Part shown: positions 56,344 to 64,000 of the stretch, one piece after another | Layout: each line of letters begins with the position of its first letter | Numbering within the stretch: position 1 is the stretch's first letter | Origin: Cricetomys ansorgei | Taxonomy: Eukaryota; Chordata; Mammalia; Rodentia; Nesomyidae | Assembly: GCA_026225945.1 (NCBI GenBank) | Contig: JAMJFZ010002555.1 | Coordinates: 62,001 to 126,000, forward strand | DNA: 64,000 bases | Reading direction: 5' to 3' | Notes under the pieces: model-generated | What the model was told of the DNA's origin: nothing | Databases searched by the model: none | The model's input: only the letters and a program-made list of their open reading frames with translations | Program-made: the position numbers and the translations under genes

Positions 56344-56476
56344 GGATATGGTGACACACATCTGTAGGCCAAGTATTTAGAAGGTGGGAGCAGGAGGATT
56401 AGGAGTTCAAGGTAAGGCTTAGCTACATACCAAATTTGAGGCTAACCTGGACTAAACTAGACACTGTCTCAAAAGA
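56344..56476 (+). mobile_element. old B1-type SINE
   Basis: GATATGGTGACACACATCTG...GGAGTTCAAGGTAAGGCTTA...CTAGACACTGTCTCAAAAG. Confidence 0.65.
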
Positions 56477-56491
56477 AACATAGTTCAATAT

Positions 56492-56640
56492 AGGGGGTGG
56501 CAAGATGACTCCTTGGGTAAAGACATACTTGCTGCTAAGTCTGTGACTTGAGTTCAATCTTTGGGACCTTATGGTAGAATCAACTCCCCAGTTGTTGTCC
56601 TCTGATCTCCACATATGCTCCCCCAACACATGTAAAAGGA
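56492..56640 (+). mobile_element. B2/B3-class SINE
   Basis: GGGTGGCAAGATGACTCCTT...GACTTGAGTTCAATCTTTGG...TCCTCTGATCTCCACATATG. Confidence 0.75.
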
Positions 56641-57281
56641 ATGTGGTTTCAAAATATTCAATTCAAAAGCTATGTAGATTACCCTTCTTCTGACCCTCAT
56701 ACTAGGTTTAGCTTGTCATGTATAGTATTAGTTGGCTGTTGTTTCTATTTGCATCATTTTAGACACCACCCCCAGTTTTGTTGATTTAATTTTTAAATAT
56801 GTAGAAATGTATTAAAAAATAAAATCAACACAGAAAACCATACTTTAGGAAGTTTCCTTGTTGTTTTTTTTTCTGTTTTTCTCCACCCCTTGTATGTAAA
56901 CTACTTTGTTTCCTTACAGTAAAAAATGTATTGTCCTTTCTACATTTCTTTTGCAAAAGTAGCAGGTATGTGTCTCAGTCTCTTTTCGTTCTTACTATAA
57001 AAAAAAGAAGTTGACAATGTGCGACCCTCTTCATAAGAGATTGAAAACACTCAGTCCAAATTGCTTTCACATTTTAGGTGAGGAAGCCAGGGTCTGGGGC
57101 TTTCAAATGTAGAAGTCTCCAGTCTGCTCGCCTCTCCTCAGCTTTGCTCCTTACCATTGTTTTTGAACTGTCTTGTGAGAGTTCTTTACTTTTTCTGTTA
57201 GTTTAATGTGTAGATCTTTGGTATTTTATAGCTGCATTTCAAGCATATGAAAGCATTTACAAGTGTGTGTCTTTTAAACAG

Positions 57282-57401
57282 GTAGTCAGTCTGACCAAGG
57301 CTATGGGTCCAAGGATGAGCTGGTGAAGGAGGACGCGGAGGTTCATGTCCCTGAAGAGCACATGCAGCAAGACCTCAGGACCACAGAGCTGCTCAGTGAA
57401 G
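57282..57401 (+). pseudogene. Dennd4c: Dennd4c-like exon 13, probable donor loss
   Basis: Acceptor CTTTTAAACAG ends 57281. The split codon joins exon 12 and reads GSQSDQGYGSKDELVKEDAE then VHVPEEHMQQDLRTTELLSE. The next exon's phase needs this one to end at G57401, where ACGAGT follows in place of a GT donor. Without splicing the frame runs on to a stop at 57536. The donor assignment is inference. Confidence 0.78.
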
Positions 57402-58394
57402 ACGAGTGCCGATGGCTGAGATATGTATGGTGGTGTGCTCAGATCAAGTCCTCCTACTTGTCATTTCAGCAGTCACTCTCAGAATCTGAAGGCCTGTTTC
57501 ATAAGATGGACTTTAGAGCGTTTATAGATCATCTTTAATTTTGCAAAAGAGTGTCATCCATGGCAAAGTTACATGAATAACTTTTTGACAAAGCTAGTAC
57601 TAAATTTATTCCTTTTTGATCTTGAGCTCCTGCTGTCCTTCTTTGTCTTCGTAGTGCTGGCACAACAGGCATATGTCAATCACCATGCCCAGCAATAAGA
57701 CAAACTTGTGAGCTGTCAAACTGATACTTCCCTGTTCTCCTCCCCTCCCGGCTCTGGACTTGAGGATCATTCCCAGGGTCTTAGAAGGCAAACACTGCAC
57801 CACTGTCCATCCCCAGGCCCCAGGTTCTTTGACTTTAAAAGGCTTTTTTTTTAAAATTAGAGGTCTTTGGGTGTTGCTAAGTAGATATCTGGTTTGAATT
57901 GGTAGATCAAAAATAAGTATTTGTAGTTTTCCTGTTTTTTTTATTTTGTTTGTTTGTTCTTTAATTTTTTTCCCTCAAGACTTACTGAAGTAGAGAGCCT
58001 CTGTTGTAACCCTTTTATGGATCTGTAAGGAGTATTTGGTTTATGGCAATAAGCTTTTTCTGTTCTCTTTACACAAGCGTGTATTTTCCTTGATTTATTA
58101 TAGTCTTCATTTACGCTCCAGAGTTATAAATAACCTACTTGAGAATGGAAGAAATACAGGTCAAGGGCTTAATTGACTGAGAAATGCTCAAGTCCAGATT
58201 ATTAAATGTTGGAACACTGTGTCAGTCAGTGTTCTTGGTATTTATGGCATAAAGTATGCCAGTTACAGTAAGTCAGTGAAGAATAGTGATGTACTCGCCC
58301 CTACTTGAAGAAAGACTACATCCATGTGTAAAATTCTCTGGTTTCTGATCACTGTTGTCAAGAATAGGAATGATAACATCCTTTTCCCCCCCAG
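57402..58394. other. intron sequence
   Basis: No exon recognised. About 57690-57825 is B4/B1-like antisense (CAATCACCATGCCCAGCAAT, CATTCCCAGGGTCTTAGAAG) but degraded. Confidence 0.45.
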
Positions 58395-58541
58395 AGGTCT
58401 GTGATGTGTCTGCTATTGTCTCAAAATAATCACAACCTAGTCCAGCACCTCAGAGCCCTACTGAACCGCCTGCATGGGGCAGCAGCATTGTGAAAGTCCC
58501 ATCTGTGTTATTTGACACCAACAACAGGACAAGTAGTACTG
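58395..58541 (+). pseudogene. Dennd4c: Dennd4c-like exon 14 position (last seen), in-frame stop
   Basis: Acceptor TTTTCCCCCCCAG ends 58394; donor GTAAGT at 58542. Reads EVCDVSAIVSK, stop TAA (58427-58429), then SQPSPAPQSPTEPPAWGSSI and VKVPSVLFDTNNRTSSTG in the same frame. The PPAWGSSIVKVPS...FDTNNRTS run is the most paralogue-specific match and favours DENND4C over 4A/4B. It is the thirteenth full block if truncated exon 2 is not counted as complete. Confidence 0.9.
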
Positions 58542-58565
58542 GTAAGTACAAGGACCACCACCCCT

Positions 58566-58668
58566 TTTGGAGTAGAGTCTCACCGTGTAGTCAACCTGGC
58601 CTTGAAATTGCTATGAGCCTGAGCTGGCCCCAACCTTGGCCTTCTTTCCTCCGAACCCAGCTAGTATG
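58566..58668 (-). mobile_element. B1-type fragment, antisense
   Basis: GGAGTAGAGTCTCACCGTGT...CAACCTGGCCTTGAAATTGC...ACCCAGCTAGTATG. Confidence 0.6.
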
Positions 58669-59486
58669 TCTTTAATGATGCTAGTTCTGCTCACTTATAA
58701 TAAGCATCCTAGGAAGCCATGAATGAGCCGGAATGCTCTAAGTGAGCTAAAGTAAAGTTAAAGTTTGTGACTTGAAGGCAGCACACACAGACACACAAGT
58801 AATATGGAGTAATTTAAAGCAGATAGGAGAAAATGTGTAAGTTATAAGAAAATATCATGTTCTGGAAGGGAATTGAGTGTTGGTGTGTTTTAGTAGTCAC
58901 CTATTTTTAAGTTTTTGAAAGCTGAGTATGTTTGTTAACTAGGTGTGCTTTTCTGGCTGAACTACCTGATCTGTTAGGTCATTCCTTTTCATTATAGATA
59001 ATGGGAGTACTATAGGGTCTCCTGTGTGTGTCAAGAACAGAGGCAGTGATTTGATCAGGCCCCAAAGGGATTGCAGATGGCAGGATAATTCATATCACCA
59101 AGGGGAATGGAAGGAAAGGATACTTACCACTTCGGTACAAACATGGTGGGTCTGTGATTGTAGCCCATTTGTTACAGCTAGCATAAGCTGTTACTTAAAC
59201 CGATTTGTAATGAACAGCTGTTGGCTAGGACTCACTTCAAGCTGAGTTTCCTCTTTTGGTGTACTATGACACCAAGTATTTGGTTTGTGTGGTTCTTTTG
59301 AAGGGCATGGGAGTAGTGTTCAAGAATAATGGTTCTAAAGGGTAGGCACTTTCATCAGAGATTTAGAATCCTGTATAGAATATTATGGTGGTATGCCTCT
59401 GGTGACTGGTGTGTTTCTTTGGTGTATTTCTTTCCATTTTTTTCACCAGATATTCATATACAATTTTCTCTTTCAAAGGGTATTGA
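58669..59486. other. non-coding interval with one acceptor-flanked frame
   Basis: After CATTATAG at 58990-58997 a frame reads on in the phase left by the previous exon (DNGSTIGSPVCVKNRGSD...), but I find no convincing match to the expected DENND4C continuation. The rest is unrecognised. Confidence 0.4.
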
Positions 59487-59635
59487 AACCAGGTGTGGTG
59501 GTATATGCCTTTAACCCCAGCTACCTTTTACGTCAGGTAGCAGAGGTAGAAGGATCTCTGTGAGTTTGAGGCCAGCCTGGTGTACATAGCAAGTTCCACC
59601 ACAGCCAGAACTATACAGAGAGATTCTGTCTCTGA
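59487..59635 (+). mobile_element. B1 SINE, diverged
   Basis: CCAGGTGTGGTGGTATATGC...GAGGCCAGCCTGGTGTACAT...AGAGAGATTCTGTCTCTG. Confidence 0.9.
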
Positions 59636-59809
59636 TTGATAGATAGTGACATTGGGGAGGAAAAGGTTAATCTCATTTTATAAGTTACAGTCAATCATGG
59701 AGGGAAGCCAGAGCAGAAGCAGAAGCAGGAACTGAAGAAGAAACCATGGAGGAATGCTGCTTATTGGCTTGTTCCCTCATTTGCTCTCTGGTAGCTTTCA
59801 TTCTTTCTT

Positions 59810-59955
59810 TAAATGTTTATTTTCATTACACGTGCACAGATGTGAGTCTGTCTTCCAACCAAGGAGGCCAGAGGTGTTGGATTCCCTGGAGCTCAAGTTA
59901 CAAGCAATTGTGAATCACCAGACGTGGGTGCTGGGGATTGAACTCAGGAAAGAGT
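59810..59955 (-). mobile_element. B3 SINE, antisense
   Basis: TTTATTTTCATTACACGTGC...AAGGAGGCCAGAGGTGTTGG...GTGCTGGGGATTGAACTCAG. Confidence 0.88.
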
Positions 59956-61040
59956 TCATTTCAGCCCTCCCATACCAATCAACAATCAAGACAGCTCCTC
60001 AACTGCATAGCCGAAGGTTAGTCTGACCTGTGCGATTCCCCAATGAGATTGCCTTAGATGACTGGGCTGTGTCAGGATGACAATTGACTCTAACTAGGGC
60101 AGCCTTGAACTCTTGATCTTCTTGTCTCAATCTCCAGCCCAGACTTTGAATATGTCTTTTGAAGCTCCACCAATGCTTCGGGTCCATTTGACCTGAAGTC
60201 TTGTCTTTTCTGGCCCCACCATCTTCTTCTCCAGGAAAATTGCTGAGCGTGACACCTAAGACCTTCCTACCCACCCCATCCCCCACTCTCTCATTTCAGC
60301 TACTAATATTTCTCTTGGTCTTAGGCTGTCTAGGTCCTCTTTTTTGTGGCCATGAAGGGCAAACTTGAATTAGGTCCTTGCGAGTCTGATGAAGATTGGG
60401 TGAGCTGTCTGACACCATATCCAAGCAGGATGAGATGGAGACTGGGACCTCAACAAGAGAGATGATGACCTAGACCAGATGGAGCTGAATTGGTAACACA
60501 GAGATCATTTGGAAGATAAAACTCAGCTAGGTGGCAGAATTAGGTGTATATATGTGTTGGCTTTTCAGACTACTCTTTGTAAAGCAGGCTCTTGGGTGCT
60601 CTTTTTTTACTTCCTTCTTTGCTCTTTTCACAGCTTGTAATACTTTGTTTATGTCTGTTTTCACAAAGTAGAATCATGTAAGTTAAAGGAGGGCTGGCTG
60701 CAGCCTTGATCATTCTTACTGGCTGCAGTGCTTGCCGCTCAGCAGATGTTCAGTAACCCGAGATCTGAATGGATATCTCAGAGTGAAAAGCCCACAAAGC
60801 CCACAAGGATCTGTGATCCTTGGACAATGTCAGAGAGATTAAGATTCCACACTGAGCATGCATAGGGCTCCAGATGGCTTCAATATTAACTGCCTGATAG
60901 CCAGTCTCTAGCACCTAAGAGTATCGAGTTCTTCTTTGTCACTTTCTGGCCTCTTGGCTGCTGCCTGGGGCAATGGGTACTTTGGGACTGTTATAGGGAG
61001 TTCCTCAGTACCCTAGTGTCCTCCCCTCAAGTAACTGGGA
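59956..61040. other. non-coding interval
   Basis: Possible degraded antisense SINE near 60080-60150 (GCAGCCTTGAACTCTTGATC). No gene support. Confidence 0.45.
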
Positions 61041-61046
61041 GCGGGA

Positions 61047-61145
61047 GGTGCATGCAAGCCTGTAATCCCACCATGCCAGAAGTGAAGGTGGAGGGATCTC
61101 GAAGTTCTAAGCCAGCCTGGGTCACATGACAGCTACTCTGCCTCA
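61047..61145 (+). mobile_element. old B1-type SINE
   Basis: GAGGTGCATGCAAGCCTGTA...TCTAAGCCAGCCTGGGTCAC. Confidence 0.75.
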
Positions 61146-61448
61146 ACTCCTCTTCCCCTCAAAAGAAGAATAATGTGGAGGTGGATAGCGGAGGTAGGTA
61201 GCAGAAGATGTGGCACAGTAAAAGCCTAAAATGGTTTATAGACAGATTAACAGGAAAAAAATCTTATTACCTCCCGAAACACAGATCCTGCAGAGCACAA
61301 GGCTCAAGGGGATGCTGGTTAGCTGAACTGTATATAGAATTAACAAAGGCATAGAGATTTCCAGTAATAGGGGGCAGGAAGTGGCTGCAGGCTGAGGGAG
61401 GAGTCACAAAACAAGGATTTTCGGGTTACACAAAGTTCTCAAAGATGT

Positions 61449-61600
61449 GCCGGGAGGTGGTGGCACATGCATTTAATCCCAGCACTCAGGAGGGAGAGGC
61501 AGGTGAATCTCTGAGTTCAAGGCCCAGCCTGGTCTACAGGGTGAGTTCCAGGACAGCCAGGGCAGAGAAACCCCATCTCAAAAAAACAAAAATAAAAAGT
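61449..61600 (+). mobile_element. B1 SINE
   Basis: GCCGGGAGGTGGTGGCACAT...CCCAGCCTGGTCTACAGGGT...GAGAAACCCCATCTCAAA. Confidence 0.95.
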
Positions 61601-61841
61601 AAAAACACAAAGTCCCCAAAGCAAGAACCACTGTGTGGTTCAAGTATCAGACTCCAATGTTTCCTTCCTGTGAAAATATCTACCCTGGGCAAAAGGAAGG
61701 TATGTCATAGGAAATCCTGTTTCTAAACAATGGCTGGCTAATGTGTATTCCCTTGTAATGCCAGCACCTTTTACAGAAGGGCAGCCTTCAGACCCGTTCC
61801 CATCTACAGAGGCACTTAGTTTCTCGATAACCAACTCTAAT

Positions 61842-61985
61842 GCTGGGCATGGTTGGTGCATGACTTTAATCCCAGCTCTCAGGATGCAGAGGCAAGTGGA
61901 TCTCTGAGTTCAAGCCCAGCCTTGTCTACAGATGGAGTTCTAGGCTAGCCAGGGTGGGCTAAGTAGAGAAACCCTGTCTCAGGAA
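61842..61985 (+). mobile_element. B1 SINE
   Basis: GCTGGGCATGGTTGGTGCAT...GATGCAGAGGCAAGTGGATC...GAGAAACCCTGTCTCAGG. Confidence 0.93.
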
Positions 61986-62000
61986 ACAATTCTAACATGC

Positions 62001-62002
<2 letters not shown>

Positions 62003-62058
<56 letters not shown>
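62003..62058. repeat. (CA)n microsatellite, about 28 units
   Basis: Uninterrupted CA run shortly after a B1 tail. Confidence 0.97.
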
Positions 62059-62062
<4 letters not shown>

Positions 62063-62280
62063 TACTCCTGGGGTGAAATAGTTTACTTTCCGTACATATG
62101 GAATATCCAAGGTTCCCAGGTACTGGGCCACTTCTAAGGCCCTTCTGCCAAAGGAACATTACCCTGCTGCTACTCTGTCCTCGGGCTCCCTGAGAGGCCA
62201 CTTCTCTATGTCTTTGTCTACTCAAAGCAGGTTCAGGGGGAAGCATGAGGTATTCTGGTGCAGACAGGATTGCCTGTCTG

Positions 62281-62400
62281 CTTTGGCTTTCTTAGAAAGG
62301 GTCTTAGACAGCCTAGACTGGCCTCAAACTCACTATGTAGCCAACAGTGACCCTCCAACTCTGGAGTGTCGCCGCTAACAGCCCCATGCTCCCACACTTC
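62281..62400 (-). mobile_element. B1-type SINE, antisense, diverged
   Basis: GAAAGGGTCTTAGACAGCCT...CCTCAAACTCACTATGTAGC. Confidence 0.7.
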
Positions 62401-63222
62401 GCTCCAGGCTGCAGGTGCTCTGGTTACTCTCTGGATCTGAGGGATGACTCTTTCCTCCTTACCTAAGTGTCTGTGGCCAGTGAGTGGCAGCAGCTTGCAT
62501 CTGCTGAGTACCTCCGTCTCCTCGGTGCTGGTCCTGTAGCTAGGGCATGCATCAGTCTCAAATGTCTCAGAGAGACGTTTGAGCAGGTATTGCTTTTTCT
62601 CTTTGGGTATAAAGAGTGACAGCTGTGAATTTTAAAACTCAATCAGAAATGACTCACTGAATACATCTTCATTTGTCCCAGGAGGTGAAGTGTTATAGTT
62701 GCATAATTAATGAGGGGTAGTGTAAAGTGGGTTGGCAGAAGTAGATATTTATCTCCTAGAGTGTTCAACTCTGCCTGGCAGAAAATGTTACTTATGGCCA
62801 GAAAATCACCACAAAAATATGTAGTAGATTTTTTTCTGCTTACTTCGATCCGGAATATCCACCCAGTCACTTCTGTCTTCACATCTCAGTCATATTTTCC
62901 CAGGGTGCCCTGGTACTGATGTGGCATCATGGTTTGGCTGACAAAGCAACACACAGACAAAAGGAGCCAAAGCAGTCAGATCCAAACATAGTTGCACTGA
63001 CACAGGCAGCATCCAAGCTAGTAAGAGAGACTCAGTTTAGGGCACCCACTGCTGCACATAAACAGGTGCCATGTACTTCGAGGCATCCTGTTAATTACCT
63101 TGTCTATAGAAAGCTTGGGATGAATGAGGCAGAGAGGCTCCAAGTGCTCTGCACCATCTGAGGGCTGGACCCAGTCCCTGTACAGTATTGTTGGATTGAT
63201 GGTTCTAGGTTAGAACATCTGA
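62401..63222. other. non-coding interval
   Basis: No exon or repeat that I can name; overlapping opposite-strand frames at 62643-62919 have no further support. Confidence 0.45.
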
Positions 63223-63360
63223 GAAGTCAAGCATGGTAGTGCAGTCTCTAATCCCAGTGCTCGGAAGTCAGAGGCAGGTAGATCTCCATGAGTTCAGAGC
63301 CAGCCCGGTCTACTTAACAAGTTTAGTCCAGTCTGGGCTACATAATGAGACACTAGGCCC
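63223..63360 (+). mobile_element. B1-type SINE, diverged
   Basis: CAAGCATGGTAGTGCAGTCT...GGAAGTCAGAGGCAGGTAGA...GGGCTACATAATGAGACACT. Confidence 0.85.
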
Positions 63361-63551
63361 CCAGCCACAACCAAAACAGCAACAAAGACCACACATGAGC
63401 AACAAGAAGCTACAGGGTATACATCAAGGGTTGTTTTGAGGGTATCCTGGAGGATTTCCATGAAACACAGCCCAGAGAAATCCTGGGAGGCCAAAGAGAG
63501 CAATGAGTGGCTGCTGGTACTGTTGCTTTGTCTTGGTTGGTTGGTTGGTTG

Positions 63552-63665
63552 GTTGAGACAGAGTATCACTGTGTATCCTAGATTTGCCTGGTGTTTACTA
63601 TTTAGTGCAGGCTATCCTCAAATTCATAATGCCCCTGCCTCTGCCTTCCTCAACCTTCTAATTGA
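63552..63665 (-). mobile_element. B1-type SINE, antisense, diverged
   Basis: TTGAGACAGAGTATCACTGT...GCAGGCTATCCTCAAATTCA; preceded by a (TTGG)n run at 63535-63555. Confidence 0.8.
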
Positions 63666-63725
63666 GTACAAGCTTAGAGTACAAACCTGTACTCTGATGC
63701 TGAGGTGCACAGGAAGTGTTTCTGG

Positions 63726-63866
63726 GCTGAGCAGTGGTGGTACACACCTTTAATCCCAGCCCTTGGGAGGCAGAGGCAGGGGGATCTCTGTGAGTTTGAG
63801 GCCAGCCTGGTCTACAAAAAAAGTTTTAGGAGAGCCTTATGAAGAAAAAAAGCTGTCTCAAAAAAC
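63726..63866 (+). mobile_element. B1 SINE
   Basis: GAGCAGTGGTGGTACACACC...CAGCCTGGTCTACAAAAAAA...AGCTGTCTCAAAAAAC; the right part is altered by A-runs. Confidence 0.92.
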
Positions 63867-63880
63867 AAGCAATAAAAAGC

Positions 63881-63930
63881 ATGTGTGTGTGTGTGTGTAT
63901 ACATATATACATATACATACATATATATAG
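63881..63930. repeat. (GT)n/(TA)n compound microsatellite
   Basis: TG run to 63898 followed by ATACATATA-type units. Confidence 0.93.
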
Positions 63931-64000
63931 TCTTGATCTACCTTAAGCCTAAATCATCCTCAAACTCACAGTTCTCCTGCCTCAACCCCTGGAGTAAAGG
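63931..64000 (-). mobile_element. B1-type SINE, antisense, cut by window end
   Basis: GTCTTGATCTACCTTAAGCC...CATCCTCAAACTCACAG...CCCTGGAGTAAAGG. Confidence 0.65.

Larger units (their letters stand above)
28419..58541 (+). pseudogene. Dennd4c: unprocessed partial pseudogene of a DENND4-family gene (Dennd4c-like)
   Basis: Thirteen exon-like blocks lie in the order of a DENND4 protein, with AG acceptors, mostly GT donors and consistent phases, spread over 30 kb. DENND4 proteins are DENN-domain exchange factors; DENND4C activates Rab10 and is linked to GLUT4 vesicle traffic. The recognisable part runs from within the DENN module to the linker after the PPR-like region; no MABP/uDENN exons were found upstream and no C-terminal exons downstream. 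Breaks: stops at 36373, 52043 and 58427; frame changes near 36442, 36527-36533, 40810, 40886, 42656 and 44655; exon cut short at about 32437; probable donor loss at 57402. Retained introns mean DNA duplication, not retrotransposition. Identity to 4C rather than 4A/4B rests on recall of the family, so the paralogue is less certain than the family. Confidence 0.88.

Noticed and set aside
28419..58541. Functional Dennd4c gene with sequencing errors
   Set aside because: Stops by substitution, an 11 nt loss, a missing exon part and a lost donor cannot all be simple indel errors; still, read-level checks would settle the single-base indels.
58998..59150. Possible next Dennd4c exon after CATTATAG
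   Set aside because: Phase fits and the frame is open, but the residues do not convincingly match the expected continuation; needs a protein alignment.
1..64000. CRISPR array, operon, phage or bacterial features
   Set aside because: The repeat content and spliced exons are those of a mammalian nuclear genome; no such structures were seen.

Overview
This 64 kb window is nuclear DNA from a rodent, almost certainly a muroid. B1, B2, B3, B4 and ID SINEs, long (CA)n tracts and old mammalian repeats (MIR, L2, L1) cover much of it. Several B1 copies share an unusual right-end signature (GAGTTACAACAGAGAAACC, e.g. 48712, 56122; antisense at 10622 and 51645) that could identify the lineage, but I cannot name the species. 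I find no intact protein-coding gene, no rRNA or tRNA gene and no CRISPR array. Most open frames are chance frames in repeats.

Region 1 (1-7251) is a tandem macrosatellite of about 1.56 kb monomers of two types, A and B, alternating A-B-A-B-A, so the true period is a higher-order unit of about 3.13 kb. Copies of the same type are nearly identical; A and B differ clearly. Every monomer holds a perfect inverted repeat (29-31 bp arms, 3-6 nt spacer) and a piece of a URR1-type hAT element. The array stops abruptly inside monomer A3 at 7251.

Region 2 (7252-28400) is non-coding: unique sequence, SINEs, an L2 remnant, two MIRs, and large pyrimidine tracts near 8.3, 10.4 and 23.9 kb.

Region 3 (28419-58541, plus strand) holds thirteen exon-like blocks, in order and with splice sites, of a DENND4-family gene, best matched to Dennd4c (a Rab10 guanine-nucleotide exchange factor). 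Introns are kept, so this is a duplicated rather than retrotransposed copy. It starts part-way through the DENN module and is broken: in-frame stops at 36373, 52043 and 58427, six or more frame changes, one exon cut short at about 32437 and one probable lost splice donor at 57402. Its introns hold SINEs, two old L1 3' ends (one split by an antisense URR1), microsatellites and a 641 bp solo retroviral LTR (33518-34158) with a 4 bp target duplication, inserted into an older B1.

Region 4 (58542-64000) is non-coding, with B1/B3 SINEs and a long (CA)n. I could not identify the next Dennd4c exon. An edge of a homogenised macrosatellite beside a broken segmental copy of a multi-exon gene suggests a pericentromeric, subtelomeric or sex-chromosome heterochromatin border, but this is inference.
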